DNA from: Dokdonella sp.
GTDB taxonomy: Bacteria > Pseudomonadota > Gammaproteobacteria > Xanthomonadales > Rhodanobacteraceae
NCBI GenBank assembly: GCA_030150315.1
Contig: JASLGB010000359.1
Coordinates: 1 to 10,200 of the forward strand
Length of the DNA stretch: 10,200 nucleotides
Direction of reading: 5' to 3'
The position numbers and the translations under genes were made by a program. This document shows positions 1 to 6,605 of the stretch, in pieces (the stretch's first letter is position 1; each line of letters starts with the position of its first letter). The notes beneath the pieces were generated by a model that did not search any database, was not told the DNA's origin, and saw only the letters and a program-made list of their open reading frames with translations.

Positions 1-1
1 G

Positions 2-2077
2 GTGCCGACGCCGCCGGGCACGCATTCGGAACTGGCCGCCGCGGTGCCGCGCGCGCTGCTGGCCGACCTCGACGCGATCGCTCTGAAGGCGCTGGCGAAG
101 GATCCGGCCGAGCGTTACGGCGCGGTCGATGCGCTGCTGGCCGACCTCGCCGCCGCGCGCGAGCGGCGCCCGGTCTCCGCACGCACGCCGGATGCGTTCG
201 ACCGTTTCCTGCGCAGCCTGCATCGGCATCGGGTCGGCGTCTCGATCGCGGCCGTGCTTCTGGCCAGCCTGCTCGCCGGTGTGGCCGGCACGCTGTGGCA
301 GGCGCACGAGGCGCGCCTGCAGCGCGATCGCGCCGAGGCCGAGGCGGCGCGCGCGACGGCGCAGGCGGCCACGGCGGAGACGGTGCGCGATTTCCTGATC
401 GGCGTGTTCGAGTCGGCCAACCCGGAAATGACCGGTGGCCGCACGCCGACCGCGCTGGAGCTGGTCGACAACGGCGTGCGCCAGGCGGAGATGGACTTGG
501 CCGAACAGCCCGGACTCCAGGCGCGCCTGTTCGAGGCACTCGGGCGCACCTACATCGGCCTTGGCGAGTACACCAAGGCGACGCAATTGCTCGAGCGCGC
601 CTATGCGCTGGCCGTGAAGCGGCTTGGCAAGTCGTCGGATGAGGCGATGTCGCTGGCGATCGCGCTGGGCAGTGCAGTCGGCTATGGCGACGGTCCCTAC
701 GACCGCACGCTGGCGTTGTTCGAGGACATCGCCGGCATGCCGCGCGGCGAATCGGTCGAGTCCGCGCGGCAGCTGGCCGTCGCGACCTATCAGCTGGCGA
801 CGCTGCAGCGCCGCGTCGGCCGACTCGACGAATCCGAAGCGAACTTCCGCCGCGCAGTGGAAGACCTGCGCGAGCTGGGCGCGCCGGTCGAGGTCGATCT
901 GGCCGAGGCCTTGCACCAGTTCGCCGGGCTGGACGAATCGCGCGGCCGTCGCAGCGATGCGATCGAGCGCCTGCGCGAGGCGATCCGCATCCGCGAGCGC
1001 GGCAGTTTCGGGCCGTCCACCGACCTCAACTTCCTGCGCGAGGAGCTGGCCAAGCTGCTCGGCGGCGCGGGATTCGGCGACGAATCGGTAGCGATCCTGC
1101 GCGCGGTGGTCGCGTCCAACCGTTCGATCTACGGCGATGCGCATCCGCGCGTGCTGGACGGATCGAGCTGGCTTGCGCGCGGGCTGGTGCGGCAATCGGC
1201 CTATGCCGAGGCCGACGGAATCCTGGCGCAGGTGCTGGAAACGGCGCGGGCGCAGTACGGCGAGGATTCGGAAATCGTCGCCGGCGCGGAGATCTCGCTG
1301 GCGGCGTCGAAATTCGCGCAGGGCGACCTGGCGGCGGCGATCGACTACGGCGAGCGCGTGCGCCGCTACGCCATCGCGCACGGCGGCGAGGACAGCTATC
1401 GCGCCATCGTCACGACCCAGAACATCGCGCGCTTCCATCTGGCCAAGGGCGACTACGACGAAACCGAGCAGATCGCGTCCGAGGTGCTCGATGCGCTGCG
1501 CCGCATCGGCTCGCGTGACACCGCCGACGCGCTGGAGCTGATCGGCAACGCACGCCAGTACCGCGGCGATGCGGCCGGCGCGCGCGAGGCGCATCGCGAG
1601 GCGCTGGAGTCGCTGCGCCGCAACGGCGACGAGGACAGTTTCGACGTGCAGATGCTGAAGGCCGAACTGGCCGAGGACGAGCGCGATCTGGGCAATCTGG
1701 CCGCCGCACGCGTGCTGGCGCGAGAGGCGCTGGACGGCCTGCTGCGGCTGGACCAGTCCGCGAACGACAAGATGATCGTGTTCACGCGCGCGCTGCTGGC
1801 GCAGTTCGACGTGCTCGAAGGCCGTTGCGACGGCGCCGCCGAGATCGAGGCGCTGATCGCGCTGCAGCGCGAGGTGGCGATGACGCCGACCACGCGCTGG
1901 CGTACCGCGTGGGCGGAAGTGCTGCTCGGATCGTGCCGCGCCCGCAGCGCCGCGGGCGGCGCTGCGATGCCGGCCGAGGCGTGGCGCATCGTGATGGACT
2001 CCGCGCTGGTCGATCCGCATGTGCGGCGACTGGCGCGCGCGCTGCCCGGTGCGCCGCGCGGATCAGCCGGGCAGTGA
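2..2077 (+). CDS. Transmembrane serine/threonine protein kinase with C-terminal TPR domain (5' partial)
   Basis: The reading frame is open at the left edge, so this is the C-terminal 691 codons of a longer protein; the GTG at position 2 is probably internal. Residues 20-39 match the end of a PknB-type kinase C-lobe: a DLDAI...KALAKDPAERY block including the conserved subdomain XI arginine (R38). The ATP-binding and HRD/DFG motifs would lie upstream. A juxtamembrane basic stretch (about 69-77) leads into one membrane helix (about 78-98), then a charged, probably coiled-coil segment (99-125). The block at 128-142 (VRDFLIGVFESANPE) is typical of this kinase-TPR architecture. About nine helix-turn-helix repeats of TPR type follow (clearest at 174-207, 259-292, 387-420, 427-460, 510-541). 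The expected topology is a cytoplasmic kinase with TPRs across the membrane, where they could bind a partner. The substrate is unknown. The last codons overlap the convergent gene. The class is secure, the role is not. Confidence 0.88.
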   Translation: MPTPPGTHSELAAAVPRALLADLDAIALKALAKDPAERYGAVDALLADLAAARERRPVSARTPDAFDRFLRSLHRHRVGVSIAAVLLASLLAGVAGTLWQAHEARLQRDRAEAEAARATAQAATAETVRDFLIGVFESANPEMTGGRTPTALELVDNGVRQAEMDLAEQPGLQARLFEALGRTYIGLGEYTKATQLLERAYALAVKRLGKSSDEAMSLAIALGSAVGYGDGPYDRTLALFEDIAGMPRGESVESARQLAVATYQLATLQRRVGRLDESEANFRRAVEDLRELGAPVEVDLAEALHQFAGLDESRGRRSDAIERLREAIRIRERGSFGPSTDLNFLREELAKLLGGAGFGDESVAILRAVVASNRSIYGDAHPRVLDGSSWLARGLVRQSAYAEADGILAQVLETARAQYGEDSEIVAGAEISLAASKFAQGDLAAAIDYGERVRRYAIAHGGEDSYRAIVTTQNIARFHLAKGDYDETEQIASEVLDALRRIGSRDTADALELIGNARQYRGDAAGAREAHREALESLRRNGDEDSFDVQMLKAELAEDERDLGNLAAARVLAREALDGLLRLDQSANDKMIVFTRALLAQFDVLEGRCDGAAEIEALIALQREVAMTPTTRWRTAWAEVLLGSCRARSAAGGAAMPAEAWRIVMDSALVDPHVRRLARALPGAPRGSAGQ
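2042..2074. repeat. Inverted repeat across the convergent gene ends
   Basis: CTGCCCGG at 2042-2049 is the exact reverse complement of CCGGGCAG at 2067-2074. G-T pairs could extend it by one on each side on the + strand (2041/2075, 2050/2066). It spans the stop codons of both converging genes (2075-2077 on +, 2063-2065 on -). No T-tract follows in either direction, so it is not a canonical intrinsic terminator; it may still slow or end transcription from both sides. It is also coding sequence, so it could be chance. Confidence 0.35.
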
Positions 2078-2569
2078 TGGCAGGCGGCGCAGGAAGCGCG
2101 CCGCGCGCCGCACCGCATCGAAATGGATCAAGTTGACCAGCACGCGGAAGAACAGGCCGACGACGTAGCCCGAGACGAGGCTTTCGGGCGGGCAGGTGCC
2201 ATCGGGATCGGCCAGTTGCCAGCGCAGCGACTGCAACGACAGGCCGATGCTGATGCAGACCAGCAGCAGCGCCGTGCCGGAGAACAGCAGCCCGCCGTGG
2301 CGGCGACGCAGCAGCAACAGGCTGCCGGCAATGCCGCAACCGGCGATGCCGAACGAGACGCCAAGGTCGGTGAAGACCCAGGCCGGATCGAGGCTGCCGT
2401 CCGGCCCTTCGTGGATCAGTGCGGCGAGGGCGGCGAGGGCGAGCAGGCCGCTCAGGACGCACAGCGTCAGGTCGAAGCGCAGCGCGTTGGTGACGAAGGC
2501 CGGATAGGCCGGAACCTTCGGCGCATCGCCGCTGCCTTCGGCGGCGGCAGTCGCGGAATGGACGTGCAT
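2063..2569 (-). CDS. Hypothetical four-TM membrane protein
   Basis: I do not recognise a family for this 168-aa protein. After a soluble N-terminus rich in Ala, Gly and Pro (about 1-30), four hydrophobic segments are visible at roughly 34-52, 67-88, 92-112 and 129-150, with a basic tail (154-162, several Arg) that by the positive-inside rule should be cytoplasmic. The stretch between TM3 and TM4 (about 117-130) carries acidic residues and a single Cys and is likely periplasmic. The ATG at 2569 is the only plausible start, but no Shine-Dalgarno sequence precedes it. The gene lies 19 bases after the DUF2628-like gene on the same strand, so translation coupled to that gene is likely. Its stop lies inside the end of the convergent kinase-TPR gene (15-base overlap). 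That it is a real gene rests on the membrane pattern, operon-like spacing and codon use. Confidence 0.7.
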   Translation of the reverse strand: MHVHSATAAAEGSGDAPKVPAYPAFVTNALRFDLTLCVLSGLLALAALAALIHEGPDGSLDPAWVFTDLGVSFGIAGCGIAGSLLLLRRRHGGLLFSGTALLLVCISIGLSLQSLRWQLADPDGTCPPESLVSGYVVGLFFRVLVNLIHFDAVRRAARFLRRLPSLPG

Positions 2570-2588
2570 CGGGAGACGGCCGGCCGGA

Positions 2589-3053
2589 TCAGAACGGGCG
2601 CACTGGCAACCAGCCGTCGTCGCCCTGAACCTTGAAGGCGTGGTAGTCGCGCGGCGCCATCAGCATGAAGATGGCCGGGCCGACAAAGCGCACGGCCTTG
2701 GCGAGTGTTTCGCCGCCGATGACGGTCAGCACGATGTCCAGCACCGTCACGATCACGATCGCGATCGCCAGCAGCACCAGGCCTTTGCGCCACATGCCCT
2801 TGACGATGTAGTAGATCGCGCCGAACGTGAAGGCGAGCACCGAACTCCACAGCGGCGGCTGCGCTTCGCGGAACGCCGCGGCGCGCTGCTCCGGCGGCAG
2901 TCCCTTCAGGCCCGGCATGTTGGCGCCGCCGAGCTTGCGCACGGCCTTGAAGTACTTCTTCCAGCGATCGGACACGTCCATCGCGTCGATGTCCGCATCG
3001 GTGTCGGCCGCGGCGGCGGGGGACAGGGATACGACGTTGGTATCGGCATTCAT
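2589..3053 (-). CDS. DUF2628-like small membrane protein
   Basis: This 154-aa protein has a disordered, Ala/Asp-rich N-terminus (1-28), then an amphipathic block beginning SDRWKKYFKAVRKLGG (28-43) and a proline-containing linker. A hydrophobic domain follows with segments near 70-86, 90-112 and 119-133. The combination of an N-terminal WKKxF-type block with a later FGAIYYIVKGMWRKGL segment (77-92) resembles the DUF2628 family of small inner-membrane proteins, whose function is unknown. The last 20 residues are soluble. The ATG at 3053 is supported by GGAG on the minus strand (3061-3064), seven bases away. The gene follows the K+ channel by 74 bases and precedes the four-TM protein by 19, so the three probably form one transcription unit. 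The family assignment is from pattern recognition and moderately sure; the membrane location is more secure. Confidence 0.75.
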   Translation of the reverse strand: MNADTNVVSLSPAAAADTDADIDAMDVSDRWKKYFKAVRKLGGANMPGLKGLPPEQRAAAFREAQPPLWSSVLAFTFGAIYYIVKGMWRKGLVLLAIAIVIVTVLDIVLTVIGGETLAKAVRFVGPAIFMLMAPRDYHAFKVQGDDGWLPVRPF

Positions 3054-3058
3054 GGCGA

Positions 3059-3103
3059 TTCTCCGGTGGGATGCGGGACGGCGATGTCCGTCCTGCCGGA
3101 GAA
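3059..3103 (-). promoter_or_regulatory. Nested stem-loop covering the RBS of the DUF2628-like gene
   Basis: Read on the minus strand, TTCTCCGG (3103-3096) pairs perfectly over 8 bp with CCGGAGAA (3066-3059). Inside it, GGACGG (3093-3088) pairs over 6 bp with CCGTCC (3081-3076) around a 6-base loop. The GGAG that serves as Shine-Dalgarno for the gene starting at 3053 (3064-3061) is in the 3' arm of the outer stem. Folded, the mRNA would bury the ribosome binding site. No U-tract follows, so a terminator is unlikely. The pairing is read directly; control of translation is inference. Confidence 0.5.
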
Positions 3104-3127
3104 ATCACGCAAGCGCGCCTGATTGCG

Positions 3128-4027
3128 TCAGTTGTTTTCGCCCACGCGTGGCGGCGCACCGGAATCGGGCGCCAGCGCGCTGCCGCAGCGGCGGCAGAAC
3201 TGCGCGTCCGATTCGTGGCCGTGCTGGCCGCAGGCCGGGCAGGTGCGCTGCGCACGCGCCTGTGCCATCGCGCTGCTGAGTTCGGCGGCGTAGATGCCGG
3301 TCGGCACGGCGATGATGCCGTAGCCGATCAGGATCATGACCGTGGTGATGAACTGGCCCAGTCCGGTGCTCGGAGTGAGGTCGCCGAAACCGACCGTGGC
3401 CATCGTCACGGTGGCCCAGTACATCGCGCGCGGAATGCTGGTGAAACCGTGTTCGGGGCCTTCGACCAGGTACATGATCGAGCCGAACACCGAGACCAGC
3501 ACCAGCATCGTGGTGATGAACACGAAAATCTTGCGCCGGCTGCGCACGAGCGCCTGGCGCATCTGCTCGGCGGCGCCGACATAGCGCACCAGCTTGAGCA
3601 CGCGGAACACGCGCAGGATGCGCAGCGCACGGATGCCGATGAGCTGCTCCGAGCCGGTCAGCACGAGGCTGATCAGCGAAGGCAGCACGGCGACGAGGTC
3701 GACGATGCCGTAGAAGCTGCGCGCGTAGCGCATGGGCCGCTTCAGCACGAGCATCCGCAGCACGTATTCCGCGCCGAACAGGATCGTGAATACCCACTCG
3801 GCCAGACGCAGCAGGTCGCCGCAGGCCGCATGCACGGTGGCGACGCTGTCGAGCAGGGTCACCAGCACGCTGCCGACGATGGCGATGATCACCGCCGCGT
3901 CGAACAGGCGCGCGATGCGCGTGTCGTCGCCGAACACGATGTCGAACGCTTGGCGTCGCCAGCCGCTTTCGCTTGCCGGTTGCAGGTAGACGTCGCGTTC
4001 GCGTCCCTGCGAAAGGGTTTGTTTCAT
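3128..4027 (-). CDS. Six-TM voltage-gated-type K+ channel with C-terminal zinc ribbon
   Basis: This ion transporter (VIC superfamily) has about 299 aa. Segments: S1 near 42-60, S2 76-94 with an acidic residue (E87), S3 106-122 with D110, and S4 130-149 with basic residues every third position (R133, R136, R139, R142, K145, R148). S5 is near 167-188, then the pore helix, the selectivity filter TVGFGD (211-216), and S6 about 225-249. TVGFGD is the K+ signature, and the regular S4 array suggests voltage sensing. The C-terminus adds a four-cysteine zinc ribbon: CPAC at 263-266 and CRRC at 278-281. That ribbon is cytoplasmic by topology. The ATG at 4027 is directly preceded by an in-frame GTG at 4030; neither has a clear Shine-Dalgarno, and I prefer the ATG. 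The start lies 43 bases downstream of hemL on the same strand, so co-transcription is possible. K+ conduction is well supported; the physiological role is not known. Confidence 0.93.
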   Translation of the reverse strand: MKQTLSQGRERDVYLQPASESGWRRQAFDIVFGDDTRIARLFDAAVIIAIVGSVLVTLLDSVATVHAACGDLLRLAEWVFTILFGAEYVLRMLVLKRPMRYARSFYGIVDLVAVLPSLISLVLTGSEQLIGIRALRILRVFRVLKLVRYVGAAEQMRQALVRSRRKIFVFITTMLVLVSVFGSIMYLVEGPEHGFTSIPRAMYWATVTMATVGFGDLTPSTGLGQFITTVMILIGYGIIAVPTGIYAAELSSAMAQARAQRTCPACGQHGHESDAQFCRRCGSALAPDSGAPPRVGENN

Positions 4028-4070
4028 CACGATTTCGGTCGAGTCGCTTCCGTCGGGGCGCGTGCCGTGC

Positions 4071-5357
4071 TCAACCGGCCTTCGCTTCGCGCAGCGCCTC
4101 GCGCGCGGCGGCGGTGGTGTCGGCGATGACGCGGTCGTCGTGCGCGATCGACACGAAGCCCGCCTCGAACGCGCTCGGTGCGAGGTACACGCCGCGCGTG
4201 AGCATGCCGTGGAAGAAGCGGTTGAAGAACGCCGTGTCGCACGCAGTCGCCTGAGCGAAGGTCTCGACTTTCTCCGACGTGAAGAACAGGCCGAACATGC
4301 CGCAGACGCGGTTGATCGTCATCGCCACGCCGGCTTCGTCGGCCACCGCCTGCAGCGAGTCGGTGAGCAGGCGCGTGCGGCGGTCGAGCTGGTCGTAGAA
4401 GTCCGGCGTCTGGATCAGGTCGAGCATCGCCAGACCCGCCGCCATTGCAACCGGATTGCCGCTGAGCGTGCCGGCCTGGTAGATCGGGCCGGCCGGGGCG
4501 ATCTTTTCCATGATCTCGCGGCGACCGCCGTAGGCACCGACCGGCATGCCGCCGCCGATGATCTTGCCGAAGGTGGTCAGATCCGGCGTGATGCCGTACA
4601 GCGCCTGCGCGCCGCCGAGCGCAACGCGAAAGCCGGTCATGACCTCGTCGAAGATCAGCAGCACGCCGTGCTGCGTGCACAGCTCGCGCAGGGCGGCGAG
4701 GTAGCCTTCGCGCGGCGGGATGCAGTTCATGTTGCCGGCGACCGGCTCGATGATCAGCGCGGCGATGTCGTGGCCGAGTTCGTCAAACAGCTGCCTGGCC
4801 GCGTCGATGTCGTTGTACGGAATGGTCAGGGTCAGGTCGGCCAGCGCAGCGGGTACGCCCGGCGAGGTCGGCGTGCCGAGCGTGAGCGCGCCGGAGCCGG
4901 CCTTGACCAGGAACGCGTCGCCGTGGCCGTGGTAGCAACCCTCGAACTTCACGATGCGCGTGCGTCCGGTGTAGCCGCGCGCAAGGCGGATCGCCGACAT
5001 CGTCGCCTCGGTGCCGGAGTTGACCATGCGCACCACTTCGACCGACGGCACCAGCCGGGTGATCGCCTCGGCCATGCTGACTTCGGCCGGGCACGGCGTG
5101 CCGAACGAAAGGCCGTTGCGAACCGCGCGCTCGACCGCCTCGCGTACATGCGGATGGTTGTGGCCGACCACCATCGGCCCCCACGAGCCGACGTAGTCGA
5201 TGTAGCGCTTGCCTTCGACGTCCCACAGATAGGCGCCGTCGGCGCGCTCGGTGAAGAACGGTTCGCCGCCGACGGACTTGAAGGCACGCACCGGCGAGTT
5301 GACGCCGCCCGGGATGCGCTGCGAGGCGCGCTGGAAGAGTTCGTGGTTGGTGGTCAT
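4071..5357 (-). CDS. hemL: Glutamate-1-semialdehyde 2,1-aminomutase
   Basis: This PLP enzyme of the C5 tetrapyrrole pathway converts glutamate-1-semialdehyde (from HemA) to 5-aminolevulinate in the cytoplasm. Its 428 aa are the usual family length. Visible landmarks are the N-terminal block containing PGGVNSPVRAF (16-26), SGTEATMSA (114-122) for cofactor phosphate binding, the mobile gating loop of small residues (about 153-169), and FDEVMTGFR (236-244) whose Asp contacts the PLP ring nitrogen. The catalytic lysine is in FGKIIGGG (K265), and GTLSGNP follows at 296-302. The start is well placed: GGAG at 5363-5366 (minus strand) sits five bases before the ATG. The gene lies 155 bases downstream of thiE on the same strand; thiE-hemL adjacency is also, as I recall, found in Pseudomonas. 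Nothing is missing or truncated. Confidence 0.98.
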   Translation of the reverse strand: MTTNHELFQRASQRIPGGVNSPVRAFKSVGGEPFFTERADGAYLWDVEGKRYIDYVGSWGPMVVGHNHPHVREAVERAVRNGLSFGTPCPAEVSMAEAITRLVPSVEVVRMVNSGTEATMSAIRLARGYTGRTRIVKFEGCYHGHGDAFLVKAGSGALTLGTPTSPGVPAALADLTLTIPYNDIDAARQLFDELGHDIAALIIEPVAGNMNCIPPREGYLAALRELCTQHGVLLIFDEVMTGFRVALGGAQALYGITPDLTTFGKIIGGGMPVGAYGGRREIMEKIAPAGPIYQAGTLSGNPVAMAAGLAMLDLIQTPDFYDQLDRRTRLLTDSLQAVADEAGVAMTINRVCGMFGLFFTSEKVETFAQATACDTAFFNRFFHGMLTRGVYLAPSAFEAGFVSIAHDDRVIADTTAAAREALREAKAG

Positions 5358-5362
5358 GGCAA

Positions 5363-5366
5363 CTCC
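5363..5366 (-). promoter_or_regulatory. Ribosome binding site of hemL
   Basis: GGAG on the minus strand ends five bases before the hemL ATG (5357). It fixes the start codon and is one of the few clear Shine-Dalgarno sequences in this minus-strand cluster. Confidence 0.7.
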
Positions 5367-5422
5367 GGAAGCGTCTGCGCTGCCTGCCTCGTCACGCCGG
5401 CCGAGGAATGAAAGCCGGCACA

Positions 5423-5445
5423 GCCCCGAGCGGGATGATCGGGGC
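5423..5445 (-). repeat. Hairpin between thiE and hemL
   Basis: GCCCCGA (5423-5429) is exactly complementary to TCGGGGC (5439-5445) around a 9-base loop, in the 155-base gap between thiE and hemL. No T-tract follows on the minus strand, so a classic terminator is unlikely. It could be an mRNA stability element or weak attenuator separating thiE from hemL. I see no convincing promoter for hemL in the rest of this gap. Confidence 0.4.
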
Positions 5446-5512
5446 GCGGCGGATTTCGGTGCTCGTCCGGCGCGGGGCCGCGGCGGAATGAAGAAAGAGG
5501 GCGGTCATTGTC

Positions 5513-6160
5513 TTACGAACGCGCGGCATCGAACAGCGAGGCGAAGCGTCGCGCAGCGGCGCCCGGATCGGCCGCGCCGAACAGCGCCGAAATCACCGCG
5601 ATGTTGTCGGCCCCGGCAGCGATCAGCCCGTCGGCGTTGTCCGCCGTGATGCCGCCGATCGCGACCAGCGGCTTGCCGAGCACGCGCGCACCCCGCAGCA
5701 GGGCGGTCGTCGCGTGGCGTGCATGGGGTTTGGTCGGCGATGCGAAGAACGCGCCGAAGGCGAGGTAGTCGGCGCCGGCCTGCGCCATCTGGCGCGCGCG
5801 TTCGAGCGAGTCGTAGCAGGACACGCCGATGATCGCGCCGCCGCCCAGTCGCGCGCGCGCCTCGGCAATCGCGGCGTCGTCGGCGCCGAGGTGCACGCCG
5901 GCCGCACCGACCGTGGCAGCGAGGGCGACGTCGTCGTTGATGATCAGCGGCACGCCGTGCGCGGCGCACAGGTCCTGCAGTGCGCGCGCTTCGCGCTCGC
6001 GGCGCGGCACATCGTCGCTTTTGTCGCGATACTGCAGCACGCGCGCGCCGCCCTCGAGCACGGCAGCGCAGGCGGCGATCAGGTCCGCGCGCGGGCCGTC
6101 GGTGATGGCGTAGAGACCGCGCGGCAGGCGCGGTGCGGGTTTCGTCGTGTCGGTGTGCAT
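5513..6160 (-). CDS. thiE: Thiamine-phosphate synthase
   Basis: ThiE condenses HMP-pyrophosphate with thiazole phosphate carboxylate to give thiamine monophosphate, in the cytoplasm. The TIM-barrel motifs appear in order in these 215 aa: GLYAITD (15-21), the HMP-PP-binding QYRDK (43-47), INDD (74-77) with the Mg2+-binding Asp, GVHLG (88-92), GVSCYDS (112-118), the FGAFFASPTKP loop (135-145) with the pyrophosphate-binding lysine, and AIGGIT (167-172). The frame is open upstream to 6307, but that extension would run into the rubredoxin start and has no ThiE homology. The ATG at 6160 leaves the normal short leader before the first strand; no Shine-Dalgarno is evident there. No TPP riboswitch core is recognisable in the 137 bases upstream. 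The other thiamine genes are not in the window. Function is secure, the exact start slightly less so. Confidence 0.96.
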   Translation of the reverse strand: MHTDTTKPAPRLPRGLYAITDGPRADLIAACAAVLEGGARVLQYRDKSDDVPRREREARALQDLCAAHGVPLIINDDVALAATVGAAGVHLGADDAAIAEARARLGGGAIIGVSCYDSLERARQMAQAGADYLAFGAFFASPTKPHARHATTALLRGARVLGKPLVAIGGITADNADGLIAAGADNIAVISALFGAADPGAAARRFASLFDAARS

Positions 6161-6232
6161 GGCGATCGGGGCGCTCGTCGCGATCTTGCGCCATCGTCGC
6201 AGCGGCGCGTAAAGCCGTTTTCGCCGCGGCGC

Positions 6233-6247
6233 GGGTTTCGCAAACCC
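6233..6247. promoter_or_regulatory. Palindrome in the thiE/rubredoxin divergent intergenic region
   Basis: GGGTTT (6233-6238) and AAACCC (6242-6247) form a perfect 6-bp inverted repeat around CGC. It is the most A/T-containing symmetrical element in the 137 bases between the divergent thiE and rubredoxin starts, where an operator could serve both genes. I do not recognise the half-site as that of a named regulator. No strong sigma70 promoter stands out on either strand here. Confidence 0.3.
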
Positions 6248-6297
6248 ATGGCAAAGCTGGAAGAATAGGCGGCTTTCCCGCATCGAGTCATCCCAGC

Positions 6298-6495
6298 ATG
6301 TCCGCATCCGCCGCCACCAACACCGCGCCGTTCCGTACCTTCATGTGCGTGGTCTGTGGTTTCACCTACAACGAGGCGGAAGGCTGGCCGGACGACGGCA
6401 TCGCACCGGGCACGCGCTGGGAAGACGTGTCGGAAACCTGGACCTGCCCGGACTGCGGCGTGACCAAGTCCGATTTCGAGATGGTCGAGGTCTGA
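6298..6495 (+). CDS. Rubredoxin
   Basis: This small cytoplasmic iron-sulfur protein carries one electron on a single Fe held by four cysteines. The ligands are plain: CVVCG (C17, C20) and CPDCG (C50, C53). Between them are the canonical NEAEGWPDDGIAPGTRWEDV block (25-44) and the aromatic residues that pack around the metal site. A 14-residue Ser/Ala/Thr-rich leader precedes the domain, giving 65 aa in all. The ATG at 6298 is the natural start: the frame continues upstream but without rubredoxin-like sequence, and the Shine-Dalgarno is weak. The CVVCG/DGIAPGTRWEDV style matches the proteobacterial rubredoxins that serve rubredoxin reductase and oxygenases; no partner is encoded here. It is transcribed divergently from thiE and closed by a hairpin terminator six bases after the stop. 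Confidence 0.97.
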   Translation: MSASAATNTAPFRTFMCVVCGFTYNEAEGWPDDGIAPGTRWEDVSETWTCPDCGVTKSDFEMVEV

Positions 6496-6500
6496 TCGCC

Positions 6501-6532
6501 GCGGCCGTGCGCAACGCGCGGCCGCCTTTATT
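6501..6532 (+). terminator. Intrinsic terminator of the rubredoxin gene
   Basis: GCGGCCGTGC (6501-6510) pairs with GCGCGGCCGC (6516-6525) over 10 bp with one G-U, around a 5-base loop. It is followed by C and TTTATT (6527-6532). Position six bases after the stop, stem strength and T-rich tail fit a rho-independent terminator. Confidence 0.8.
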
Positions 6533-6574
6533 CCGCCATCCGTCCGACACCCGGCTGGCATGCGCGTGTGCTGA

Positions 6575-6601
6575 ACTGGCTCCCAGTCCACTCCGGGAGC
6601 C
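6575..6601 (+). promoter_or_regulatory. Two competing hairpins at the RBS of the 67-aa ORF
   Basis: GGCTCCC (6578-6584) is exactly complementary to GGGAGCC (6595-6601), and the second arm contains the Shine-Dalgarno GGGAG (6595-6599) of the ORF starting at 6606. An alternative hairpin, ACTGG (6575-6579) with CCAGT (6583-6587) around a 3-base loop, uses part of the same left arm and would leave the RBS free. The two cannot form together. The pairings are seen directly; a switching role is inference and depends on the ORF being real. Confidence 0.45.
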
Positions 6602-6605
6602 CGCC

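Noticed and set aside
3071..4129. 352-codon open frame on the + strand opposite the K+ channel
   Set aside because: His/Asp/Glu/Arg/Ala-rich antisense shadow with no domain; the channel on the minus strand is unambiguous.
4062..5411. 449-codon open frame on the + strand opposite hemL
   Set aside because: It is the antisense shadow of hemL in G/C-rich DNA. Its translation is a low-complexity run of Arg, Ala, Asp, Glu, His and Val with no recognisable domain, while the minus strand encodes a complete HemL.
6248..6268. Six-codon mini-ORF (MAKLEE) just before rubredoxin
   Set aside because: It is too short to judge, has no RBS and lies next to the palindrome; nothing suggests a leader peptide function.
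6161..6297. Possible TPP riboswitch upstream of thiE
   Set aside because: The thi-box core (CUGAGA and the conserved pyrophosphate-sensor helix) is absent on the minus strand here, and no long structured leader is visible.
6161..6307. Longer ThiE (264 aa) starting at 6307
   Set aside because: The extra 49 residues show no ThiE homology and would overlap the rubredoxin start; the ATG at 6160 fits the family.
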